Source: Okeania sp. SIO2B3 (GTDB lineage: Bacteria; Cyanobacteriota; Cyanobacteriia; Cyanobacteriales; Microcoleaceae). From it: a stretch of 64,000 nucleotides of DNA. Numbering within the stretch: the first letter of the stretch is position 1; every line of letters begins with the position of its first letter. Positions 19,085 through 26,831 of this stretch are shown in pieces. A program made the translations under genes and the position numbers. The notes beneath the pieces were generated by a model. That model was not told the DNA's origin and ran no database searches. It worked only from the letters and a program-made list of their open reading frames with translations. The DNA is taken from NCBI RefSeq assembly GCF_010672525.1, contig NZ_JAAHGH010000007.1, forward strand, positions 106,691-170,690. Direction: 5' to 3'.

Positions 19085-19258
19085 TTCAATAATTGATAAT
19101 TGATAATTGATAATTACCTCTCCCTAAAAGGAAGAGGATTGAATAAAAAGAAAATTTTTTCTCTCTTGGTCGATTGGATATGGCGCAGGTTTCGGAGCCA
19201 TCCCTTGACCTCTTGTTTCTTCTTTCAAGAAGAGGATTTTTACCTTAACTATTCGGTA
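19085..19258. mobile_element. TIR element, family F copy 2
   Basis: Begins TTCAATAATTGATAATT, continues TTACCTCTCCC and TCTTGGTCGATTGGATATGG, and ends ACTATTCGGTAA. The GGTCGATTGGATATGG section is shared with the copy at 39902. Confidence 0.75.
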
Positions 19259-19345
19259 ACTGCGTTAACAGGTTTATGATTGGGGAGTTAAACAGTGATA
19301 AGGCCAGTATATCAATTATCAGTATAATGGATAATGGTTTGGCAT

Positions 19346-19453
19346 TTACAGCGCTTTTGCTCATTGATGAACCACATCTTCACAAGCAAAACTTTGTAGG
19401 GACGTTCCATGGAACATCCCTACTGTGGTCTACCCAAATGAAAACCGCTGTAA
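19346..19453. mobile_element. TIR element, family A copy 2
   Basis: 108 bp. Ends TTACAGCGCTTTTGC / TGAAAACCGCTGTAA; GATGAACCACATC and the central GTAGGGACGTTCCA palindrome match copy 1 at 8249-8355 with a few differences. Confidence 0.85.
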
Positions 19454-20279
19454 GCTGTATATCCCAATTGGAGCTAAGGAAACAATGGAGATGGGAACAG
19501 CGGTGTACCCTAAGTCTGCGAAGCATGTTAGCTCCTCTGTAAGGGACTAGAAGCAAGGAGTCAAGGGATATTGATGTCCCTTCCATACGGGACGCTACGA
19601 GACCCTTTGCGAAGCGCAAAAACACCATATCCAATGGACTAATAAAGGGAATGCGCACTTCTGTGAGGAAATAGGGAATACAAAATGTCAATAGGCCTGA
19701 ATTTAGTTCCGGTTAAATTTTTACCATCAACTAGAGTTTGGAAACAGTTAACTGATAACTGAATAGTGGGGGGTGAATTACGAACCTGTTAAAAATATTA
19801 ACTGATGACTGTAACAGATATGACTGATAATATATTCTATACTGTTAGAACTAAACTTTAAAACACTAAAATACTTCATTTATTCTTACTGGTCAATCCA
19901 ATGATGACTGCACAGCATATTTCACTATTATCTCAAAAACTGGAGTGACAATTACTTTTATACTGCTTCCTCTTACTTGTTTCTCAGGGTCATTTCATTC
20001 TAGATTTTGGCAATGAATTTATTGATTTTCAGACAGCGAAAGATAAATTTCCTAAAGCTTGAAATAAGGTGGTTTCATCAATACATAAAATGGCACAGTT
20101 TAGAATGAAACAGCTATGCTTGTTTATATTATTTGAATATCCTTCGATTTGTCAACTTTGAGGAATGTAAAGCCTGAAAGAACTCTTCCTATACTTTTGT
20201 GGATAATCCAATTTTACTCAACTTTTACTCCACAGTTGTTAACTTGCACGAATTTTTTTTTAGTGTCGGGATAAATGGC

Positions 20280-20624
20280 GAAAATATTTGATCTGAAAGC
20301 TTTATGTATAGTAATAGTAGGGCTGAAAACTAACACTCTGCTAACGCTAGACAGGTTTAGATTTTCTGTGGTATAATAGACAAAAATAAGTATAAATTAA
20401 GGTTTAGTTCAGTGACTCTTTGCTAGTCCAACTACCGAAAATCCTCTGTGGTTTAGTCGGAGGAAACATTCCAATAAAATGAATACCAAAACTAAAAAAG
20501 GTACATGAAAACAGATTTAATTCGCAACTGATTAACTGTCTCAAAAAACTTTTATTTGTACATCCACCTAGATATTTGAGAATCAGAATGGAATGAGAGG
20601 CTGAGTATGAAAATATTTGATCTG
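20280..20624 (+). promoter_or_regulatory. 16 bp direct repeat upstream of the peroxiredoxin gene
   Basis: GAAAATATTTGATCTG occurs at 20280-20295 and exactly again at 20609-20624, the second about 155 bp before the peroxiredoxin start. It could be a regulator site or the trace of a small duplication; nothing else identifies it. Confidence 0.3.
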
Positions 20625-20779
20625 CTAAGTTGATCTAGGGAGGTCTGACAAGAGACATTCTAGGGTGTTATTTGTACTTAAGGAGTATAAAGAGGCAATA
20701 TGGAAGAATAAAGAATCTCAAACCATAAGTTTTCTTTTAGTTTTGAGTGTCAACAAGTTATTTTAAGGAGAATTAAATA

Positions 20780-21379
20780 ATGACAGACGAATGCCTGCGT
20801 GTGGGCCAGGAAGCCCCAGATTTCACTGCTACAGCTGTAGTGGATCAGGAATTCGAGACAATTAAACTTTCTGATTATCGTGGTCAGTATATAGTTTTAT
20901 TCTTCTATCCCCTGGACTTTACTTTTGTTTGTCCAACAGAAATTACGGCATTTAGCGATCGCTACAAAGAGTTTGAGTCACTTAACGCTGAAATTTTAGG
21001 AGTTTCAGTAGACAGTGAATTTTCACATTTAGCTTGGATTCAAACAGATCGTAAATCTGGTGGAGTTGGAGATCTTAACTATCCACTATTATCTGACATT
21101 AAGAAAGAAATTAGTTCTGCCTACAATGTCTTAGACCCAGAAGCAGGTATTGCTCTGCGGGGGTTGTTCATTATTGATAGAGAAGGTATTATTCAACACG
21201 CCACGATTAATAATCTTGCTTTTGGTCGTAATGTTGATGAAACCTTACGTACTCTACAAGCTATTCAGTATGTACAGGCTAACCCAGATGAAGTTTGCCC
21301 TGCAGGTTGGAAACCAGGAGATAAGACTATGAATCCTGATCCAATCAAATCTAAGGAATTCTTTGCAGCTGTTAAATAA
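20780..21379 (+). CDS. Typical 2-Cys peroxiredoxin
   Basis: Thiol peroxidase that reduces hydrogen peroxide and organic hydroperoxides with thioredoxin as electron donor; cytosolic. 199 aa, standard for cyanobacterial 2-Cys Prx. The peroxidatic Cys lies in [12 protein letters not shown] (about residue 54) with the Pro/Thr of PxxxT/SxxC nearby ([10 protein letters not shown]), and the resolving Cys in [11 protein letters not shown] (about 173). The usual [13 protein letters not shown] loop is present. ATG start with AAGGAG at 20765. A redoxin-like gene follows after a hairpin. A very similar protein is expected in any cyanobacterium. Confidence 0.92.
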   Translation: MTDECLRVGQEAPDFTATAVVDQEFETIKLSDYRGQYIVLFFYPLDFTFVCPTEITAFSDRYKEFESLNAEILGVSVDSEFSHLAWIQTDRKSGGVGDLNYPLLSDIKKEISSAYNVLDPEAGIALRGLFIIDREGIIQHATINNLAFGRNVDETLRTLQAIQYVQANPDEVCPAGWKPGDKTMNPDPIKSKEFFAAVK

Positions 21380-21425
21380 ATTGATTTAGGCAGTCTATAA
21401 AGTACCGAATAATTGAAAAAAAATT

Positions 21426-21474
21426 CAACTCCAACACTTTCATAGATATTCTGAATCTAAAAGTGTTGGAGTTG
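21426..21474 (+). terminator. Long hairpin after the peroxiredoxin gene
   Basis: A 15 bp perfect stem (CAACTCCAACACTTT / AAAGTGTTGGAGTTG) with a 19 nt loop, 47 bases after the stop. There is no strong T-run on the plus strand, while the minus-strand side is followed by eight T residues, so it may be a bidirectional or attenuator-type structure. Confidence 0.6.
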
Positions 21475-21539
21475 TAAATTTAAAGGATATTTAAACACAT
21501 TAAAGTTTTGAGTTTTAACTTTTAAATTATATCAAGATT

Positions 21540-22085
21540 ATGCTAACTTCCTATGATTTTAGAGGTTTAATAAATCAACGTTTTGTTCAAAATTTATTAC
21601 CTATTCCACCTATTAATAGTTTGGATAACGGAAAAAGAACACCAGATTTTGAATTGCCAGATCTCACAAATGGTAAATTAGTTCGTTTGTCAGACTATTG
21701 GGGGGTAAAGCCTGTCATACTTGCTTTGACTCGTATCTTTACGGAAAAACAGTATTGCCCATTTTGTTTCCCTCATATCTTAGCTTTAAATAATAATTAT
21801 GAAAAATTTTTAGAGCGGGGAATAGAAATATTAATGATTACGAGTACAGATAGGGAACAAAGTAAGACTGTGGTGAGCGATCTAAGTTTAAAAATGCCTT
21901 TACTCAGTGATTCTAGTTGTCAGGTGTTTAAAAATTATCAAGTTGGTCAAGCTTTGGGAGCACCTCTGCCAGGACAATTTGTATTAGATAAACAAGGTAG
22001 ACTTAGCTATAAACATTTGTTTTCTTTTCTAGATCATAATGCTAGTATTGAGGACTTATTTGATGTTTTAGATAATTGTATATAG
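21540..22085 (+). CDS. AhpC/TSA-family (peroxiredoxin-like) protein
   Basis: Thioredoxin-fold redoxin, 181 aa, probably a peroxidase or disulfide reductase; substrate unknown. The fold starts at TPDFELPDLTNGKLVRLSDY (about residue 38). The active site is in QYCPFCFPHILAL, a CxxC arrangement rather than the single peroxidatic Cys of its neighbour, and the cis-Pro loop is LGAPLPGQFVLDKQG. It lies downstream of the 2-Cys Prx in the same direction, possibly a stress-response pair, although a long hairpin separates them. The last codons (ATA TAG) coincide with the end of a family C TIR element, so the native C-terminus may have been altered. Confidence 0.8.
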   Translation: MLTSYDFRGLINQRFVQNLLPIPPINSLDNGKRTPDFELPDLTNGKLVRLSDYWGVKPVILALTRIFTEKQYCPFCFPHILALNNNYEKFLERGIEILMITSTDREQSKTVVSDLSLKMPLLSDSSCQVFKNYQVGQALGAPLPGQFVLDKQGRLSYKHLFSFLDHNASIEDLFDVLDNCI

Positions 22086-22213
22086 CAATCTTATTTGAGT
22101 TGTGAGATATTGTAGATTTTAATAAATAGGCAATAGGGAACAGGGAAAACCGGAGATGGGAATGAGAAAAACTGAAGCAATAAAATTATCACAAATGATT
22201 TAGGATTGCTATA
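22081..22213 (+). mobile_element. TIR element, family C copy 2, supplying a stop codon
   Basis: Ends TATAGCAATCTTATTTGAG and GATTTAGGATTGCTATA. Core GGCAATAGGGAACAGGG. The TAG stop of the upstream redoxin gene lies in the first bases of the element. Confidence 0.75.
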
Positions 22214-23111
22214 GTTGAGCAAAATGGCTATTAGTAGCTGAATTATTTCTTAGTGCAAGTAACTCTATTTTTTATAGACTAATCTCGCAGGTAAATTTAG
22301 CCTGTGGCGTTGAAACATAGCTTGATAGTCTGTTATCCCATTTTGATAAATGTTTGTGACAAATAGTAGAATTAAGGAATAGGGAAGACCGAAGTTGGAA
22401 GAAGGAGTAAGTTTTGAAAAAAAGGTAAATAATGATAGAGGTAGCAATTTCAAATGAATTGGAACAGCTCTTTATTAAGTATCTCCGTTCAAAATGCACT
22501 TTTTATAGCATTCTTTTTTTTTACTGGTATTAGTTATATACCCAAATTTTAACTGCAAATCTTGCCAATTTTCATTATGGTTAAGTATCTTAATTTTTCA
22601 GAAAAATCAGATAATATCATGTCCGGTAGCATCGGTCTTGTATAGAGAAGGTAAGGAAGAAGGAAGAAGGAATAAGGAATAAGCTTTAAGAGAAGGAAAA
22701 ATTTTATTTATATGGCGGTAGATATTTCCCCAAGTTTTACACGGGACTATACTAACGGACATGATATAACTCAAATATCATTTGAATATACAAATGACTT
22801 GAATGAACTTGATGATTTTTAGTTGCATCAGTTTGGAAAATTTTTAAGACATAGGAAAATATAATAAACTTTTTACTTATGCAAATAGCATAAGTATTTT
22901 TACACATAGTATAATTTATAATTGAGGATTAATATATATGAAATTATAAGATATTTACTTCCTTTACACAAGGCTTTGCTAAATCCTAAAAATATAAACA
23001 TTTTGTCTATACTAATATATATTTTTCACAAAATCAATATAGATTTAGCTATTTTTAACTAGACTCAATAAATCATAAAAAATCATTATAAATTTAAGAG
23101 ATATTGATATT
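22086..23111. other. Intergenic region with family C and G elements
   Basis: About 1 kb. A family C element fills the start and a family G element lies at 22614-22767. The stretch 22265-22345 reads on the minus strand as ITDYQAMFQRHRLNLPARL, possibly a gene scrap that I cannot identify. The last 300 bases are AT-rich upstream of the photoreceptor gene. Confidence 0.5.
22614..22767. mobile_element. TIR element, family G copy 2
   Basis: Ends ATATCATGTCCGGTAG and CTAACGGACATGATAT. The interior has AGGAAGAAGGAAGAAGGAAT, a GGAAGAA heptamer array. 154 bp. Confidence 0.8.
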
Positions 23112-25544
23112 ATGCACCCAAATTCTTTATCTGACTCAGAATTAATATCTGAAAAGAAATTTTCTAAAATTTTGGCAGAAATATCTCTCAAAATTCGCCA
23201 ATCATTGGAGTTAGACTATATCCTCAATACTGCTGTAGCAGTAGTACGAGATTTACTCAATGTTGACCGTGTTTTTATATATAAATTTCAATCAGATGGT
23301 AGTGGTATTGTTGAGGTAGAATCAGTTAGCTATCAATCAAGAACAATAATTAATGAAGTCCTATACGATCCATGTTTTAAAGAAGATTTAATCAATCTTT
23401 ATAAAAATGGTCGTGTGAGTTCAGCTACAGACATTACTAACAGTAATCTGCCAACTTGTTATGTAGAATTATTACTTAGATTTCAAGTACGATCTATATT
23501 AGTAGTACCTATTTTACAAGGTGATGATCTATGGGGATTATTAATTGCCCATCACTGTATTGATGCTAGAGAATGGCAAAATTCAGAGATTGAATTACTA
23601 CAACAATTATCAGTGCAAATGGCAATTGCTATTCGACAAGCAGAACTTTATCAACAACTGCAAGAAGAATTGAAGCAACGTCAGCAGGCACAAACTAAAC
23701 TAAAACAAGTTAATAAACAATTAAAAGCAAAGCTTACAGAAAATAAAATATACGCAGATATAGTTAAAAATATGCAAGTTGGTTTACATGTTTGGCAGAT
23801 GGAAGACCTAAATGATGTTAGTAGTTTTAGATTAAAAGCAACTAATCCTGCTGTTACTAATTTAACTGGATATCAAGAAAAAGAAATAATGGGTAAGCGA
23901 ATTAGTGAATGCTTTCCTCACTTATTAAAGACTGATTTACCAGAAATTTATGCTGAGGTTATTCATTCGGGAAAAAATAGAGATTTGGGAGAAATTGAAT
24001 ATTTTGAACAACGAATTCCCCATAGTATTTTTGCAGTAAAAGCCTTTCCTTTGCTTAATAATTGTGTGGGTATATTATTTGAAAATGTGACAGTTCGTCA
24101 AGAAACAGAAAATGAGCTGAAAAGACAAAAAAAGGTCATGCAAATGTTGACTACAATGAATCCTGATGGAATTTTCATTGTTGATACAGAGGGTGTAATT
24201 CAATTTGTTAATCCTGCAGGAGCATTGCTTTTTGGTCGTACAGAAGATGAACTAATTGGAAAAGCTTTTGGGTTTCCTTTAGTTGTGGGAGAAAGAGTTG
24301 AAATAGATATAGTCAGACCATTGGATGAATTGCGTGTAGAAATAGGAATGGCTGAAATGCGACTTGGCAATATAATTTGGGAAGGAAAAGAAGCTTATCT
24401 TGCTTCTTTTAGAGATATTACTGAACGAAAACGTACAGAAAAAACTTTACGAGAAATGAATGAAGCGATCGCTCAAGAAATTCAGGAAAGAGAACAAGCA
24501 CAAAATCAATCCCAAGAAGCTAATAAAAAATTAACAAATTGGGTCGAAGCTTTAGAAAGTCGGAATCAAGAAATTACTTTACTAAATAATATGATTGACT
24601 TACTTCAAGCTTGCTTTACTGTTGAAGAAGCTTGTCAAGTTATTCTGCCATTAATTCAAAATTTATTTCCCAATACTTATGGTTCGGTCTTTAAAATTAG
24701 TGATTCAAGAATGTTAGTTGAAGCCATTGCAAATTGGGGAGAAAAAATACCAGAAGAAACACTTTTTGCCCCCCATGAATGTATTGCTTTACGTCGGGGA
24801 GAAGTTCATTTTGTAGAGGATACTCAAACAGCTTTAACTTGCCAACATCTCCCACAACCATTACCTAAAACAACATTATGTATTCCAATTATGGCACAAG
24901 GCCAAGCAATTGGAGTTATTTCATTTTATTATCAAGAAAAAACAAACATTACAAAAGAAGAACATCAATTAGCAGTAACATTAGCTAAACAATTTGGGCT
25001 AGCTTTAGCAAATCTAAAATTGCAGGAGACTTTGAAAATTCAAAGTATTCGTGACCCTTTGACCGGATTATTTAATCGCCGTTACTTAGAAGAATTTCTG
25101 AATAGAGAAACTTATCGAGCCATTAGAACTGAAAAGCCTATTGGTATAATTATGATTGATGTAGATTATTTTAAAAGGTTTAATGATGAATTTGGTCATG
25201 CTGCTGGAGATATTATTCTCAAAAATTTAGGCTCTTTTTTAAAACAGAAAGTTCGAGATTATGATATAGCTTGTCGTTATGGTGGGGAAGAACTAATTAT
25301 GATATTACCAGGAAGTTCTTTAGAAAATACTGCAAAAAGAGCTGAACAAATACGGCAAGAAATCAAACAATTATCTGTAGAATATGATGGTATACTGCTA
25401 AGTTCTATTACTGTTTCTTTAGGAGTTGCTTGCTTTCCTGAACATGGCAAAACTGGGGAAAAGGTGATTCAAGCTGCTGATGCTGCTCTTTATCAGGCTA
25501 AGTATGAAGGACGTAACCGAGTTGTAGTAGCTTCAAATTATTGA
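23112..25544 (+). CDS. DXCF-type cyanobacteriochrome with diguanylate cyclase output (GAF-PAS-PAS-GAF-GGDEF)
   Basis: Probable light-regulated c-di-GMP synthase, 810 aa. N-terminal GAF domain (about 20-180): Asp-Pro-Cys-Phe at residues 86-89 is the DXCF motif, and Cys116 in LPTCYVELLLRFQVRSIL is the canonical bilin-attaching Cys; the two are 28 residues apart, as I recall for TePixJ. Such dual-Cys domains typically sense blue and green/teal light. Next come a coiled coil, a PAS-like domain (about 220-330), a second PAS (about 345-440), a coiled coil, a GAF (about 495-640) like that of the gene at 1-1768, and GGDEF (about 650-808) with DPLTGLFNRRYLEE and active site RYGGEEL. No membrane segment. 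The ATG follows AAGAG. A bilin could be phycocyanobilin or phycoviolobilin; that is not readable here. Confidence 0.82.
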   Translation: MHPNSLSDSELISEKKFSKILAEISLKIRQSLELDYILNTAVAVVRDLLNVDRVFIYKFQSDGSGIVEVESVSYQSRTIINEVLYDPCFKEDLINLYKNGRVSSATDITNSNLPTCYVELLLRFQVRSILVVPILQGDDLWGLLIAHHCIDAREWQNSEIELLQQLSVQMAIAIRQAELYQQLQEELKQRQQAQTKLKQVNKQLKAKLTENKIYADIVKNMQVGLHVWQMEDLNDVSSFRLKATNPAVTNLTGYQEKEIMGKRISECFPHLLKTDLPEIYAEVIHSGKNRDLGEIEYFEQRIPHSIFAVKAFPLLNNCVGILFENVTVRQETENELKRQKKVMQMLTTMNPDGIFIVDTEGVIQFVNPAGALLFGRTEDELIGKAFGFPLVVGERVEIDIVRPLDELRVEIGMAEMRLGNIIWEGKEAYLASFRDITERKRTEKTLREMNEAIAQEIQEREQAQNQSQEANKKLTNWVEALESRNQEITLLNNMIDLLQACFTVEEACQVILPLIQNLFPNTYGSVFKISDSRMLVEAIANWGEKIPEETLFAPHECIALRRGEVHFVEDTQTALTCQHLPQPLPKTTLCIPIMAQGQAIGVISFYYQEKTNITKEEHQLAVTLAKQFGLALANLKLQETLKIQSIRDPLTGLFNRRYLEEFLNRETYRAIRTEKPIGIIMIDVDYFKRFNDEFGHAAGDIILKNLGSFLKQKVRDYDIACRYGGEELIMILPGSSLENTAKRAEQIRQEIKQLSVEYDGILLSSITVSLGVACFPEHGKTGEKVIQAADAALYQAKYEGRNRVVVASNY

Positions 25545-25593
25545 ATATTTTATTTATATTACATTGTTTAAATTAATACAGACTATTTTCAAT

Positions 25594-25887
25594 TAATTAG
25601 GGTTTGCTTATGGAAAGTATGCATGGTAGGGGTAGGAGTCAGGAGACAGGAGACAGGAGACAACCCACCTCTAACCCCTCCGGTGGAGGGGAAGACAGGA
25701 GAAAAGGGTCGGGAGCGAAGAGGTAGGAACGGGCGTTTTGTCTCTCAATTTTTCTGCCATAGTCAGCCCAAAATACTAGCATGCATGAGCGTTTTCAACT
25801 GAAACAGGCGTACTGCAATTTCGAACCTAAAAATACTCAAACCTATATGTATCAATACTTTTATAATTAATCAGCAAGCCCTAAATA
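25594..25887 (-). mobile_element. TIR element, family E copy 2
   Basis: Reverse orientation relative to copy 1: starts AATTAGGGTTTGCTTATGG and ends TTAATCAGCAAGCCCTAAAT. Carries the GGAGACA heptamers, a P palindrome (CCCCTCCGGTGGAGGGG), and GGAACGGGCGTTTTGTC as in copies 1 and 5. Confidence 0.8.
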
Positions 25888-26117
25888 ATATTGAGGTGTA
25901 CAGATAAATTTTTTTTGAGTCTTAATAAACTATAAAATCGATCGCTAGGTAGGCTTTAGAGAAAAGATATTATAATCGAAAATAATACAAAAATCAACTA
26001 CAAAATTTCCCATGGATAATCCTAATCTAATGCTTTATGAAAAAATCTACCGCATCCCAGTATCCTTGAAAAATCAATAAAAATTGAAACTAAAGTTCCT
26101 AGAAATTTTATTGGAAA
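25888..26117. other. Intergenic region
   Basis: AT-rich; I see no supported feature. Confidence 0.4.
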
Positions 26118-26303
26118 TCATTCATACCCAGACAATTCATAAGAAGTTTGAGGAATCACATTAATATTACGATGAGAATAACGAGTAATGGCCAATAAAG
26201 GTACTGCCAGAGTCAGCACAGCGATCGCTGTTCCCAAAATATTTGCAATCCTTTGAGGAGGTTCATCGTCTGAGTAACTAGCAGGTTGACTATCTGATTC
26301 CAT
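26118..26303 (-). CDS. Small membrane protein, unknown function
   Basis: 61 aa from ATG 26303 (MESDSQPASYSDDEPPQRIA); the frame extends 18 codons upstream but the added residues look non-coding and AGAATTTTTCTTA offers only a weak site. One clear transmembrane segment (ILGTAIAVLTLAVPLLAI), acidic N-terminus and polar C-terminus. Third gene in the same direction after the adenylate cyclase and the 118 aa protein, with gaps of 63 and 108 bases, so possibly one transcript. I cannot assign a function. Confidence 0.6.
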   Translation of the reverse strand: MESDSQPASYSDDEPPQRIANILGTAIAVLTLAVPLLAITRYSHRNINVIPQTSYELSGYE

Positions 26304-26411
26304 AGTAAGAAAAATTCTAAAAAACTTAAAATTGTTAGTAGTAATACTTAGTAGCAATACAAGTTGTATGATAATTGTTTTGGAATAGGCCTAAACTTTG
26401 ATTGTTAAGAA

Positions 26412-26768
26412 CTACAATTTTTTTTCAGCAACTTTGTCCTTAATCTCTTTAGCTGTTTGTGCCAGTACAAGAGACCTTTGACCCATACTTACAGGTAGTC
26501 TAGGTGTATCTGCCAAAGAAAAACGAGATAAATCCAACAAAAGTTGACGGACTTTTTCTACCCATTCTAACGAATCTGGAGGAATTATTTGGCTATCTGC
26601 TTTTTCTTGAATAATTTTTGCTTTCTGTGCTAGTGGTACAGCTTTTTCTGCAAGATTTTCTGGTAGTTTAGGCTTATCCGACAAGGAAGTACGGGCAATT
26701 CCAAGCAATAATTGATAAACCTGCTCTATCCACTCTGTATCTGAGCAGTGGGAATTTAGATTAGTCAT
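26412..26768 (-). CDS. Small protein with two internal repeats, unknown function
   Basis: 118 aa, all helical in appearance, with two copies of a roughly 50-residue repeat: EWIEQVYQLLLGIARTSLSD...LPENLAEKAVPLAQKA (about 11-58) and EWVEKVRQLLLDLSRFSLAD...LPVSMGQRSLVLAQTA (about 68-113). No signal peptide or membrane segment. It starts 63 bases after the adenylate cyclase stop and shares its direction, so co-expression with the cyclase is likely (inference). I do not recognise the family. Confidence 0.7.
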   Translation of the reverse strand: MTNLNSHCSDTEWIEQVYQLLLGIARTSLSDKPKLPENLAEKAVPLAQKAKIIQEKADSQIIPPDSLEWVEKVRQLLLDLSRFSLADTPRLPVSMGQRSLVLAQTAKEIKDKVAEKKL

Positions 26769-26831
26769 AACTAGGGCTAGTTTTTTTCAAAAAGAGAGCT
26801 AACATTCTATTCTTGTTTAGATAGAAATTGT

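Larger units (their letters stand above)
18952..20779. other. Long intergenic region with family F and A elements
   Basis: 1.8 kb with no supported gene. Contains TIR elements at 19085-19258 and 19346-19453, an R-like sequence near 19577-19620 (CATACGGGACGCTACGAG), and a 16 bp direct repeat upstream of the peroxiredoxin gene. The rest is AT-rich. Confidence 0.6.
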
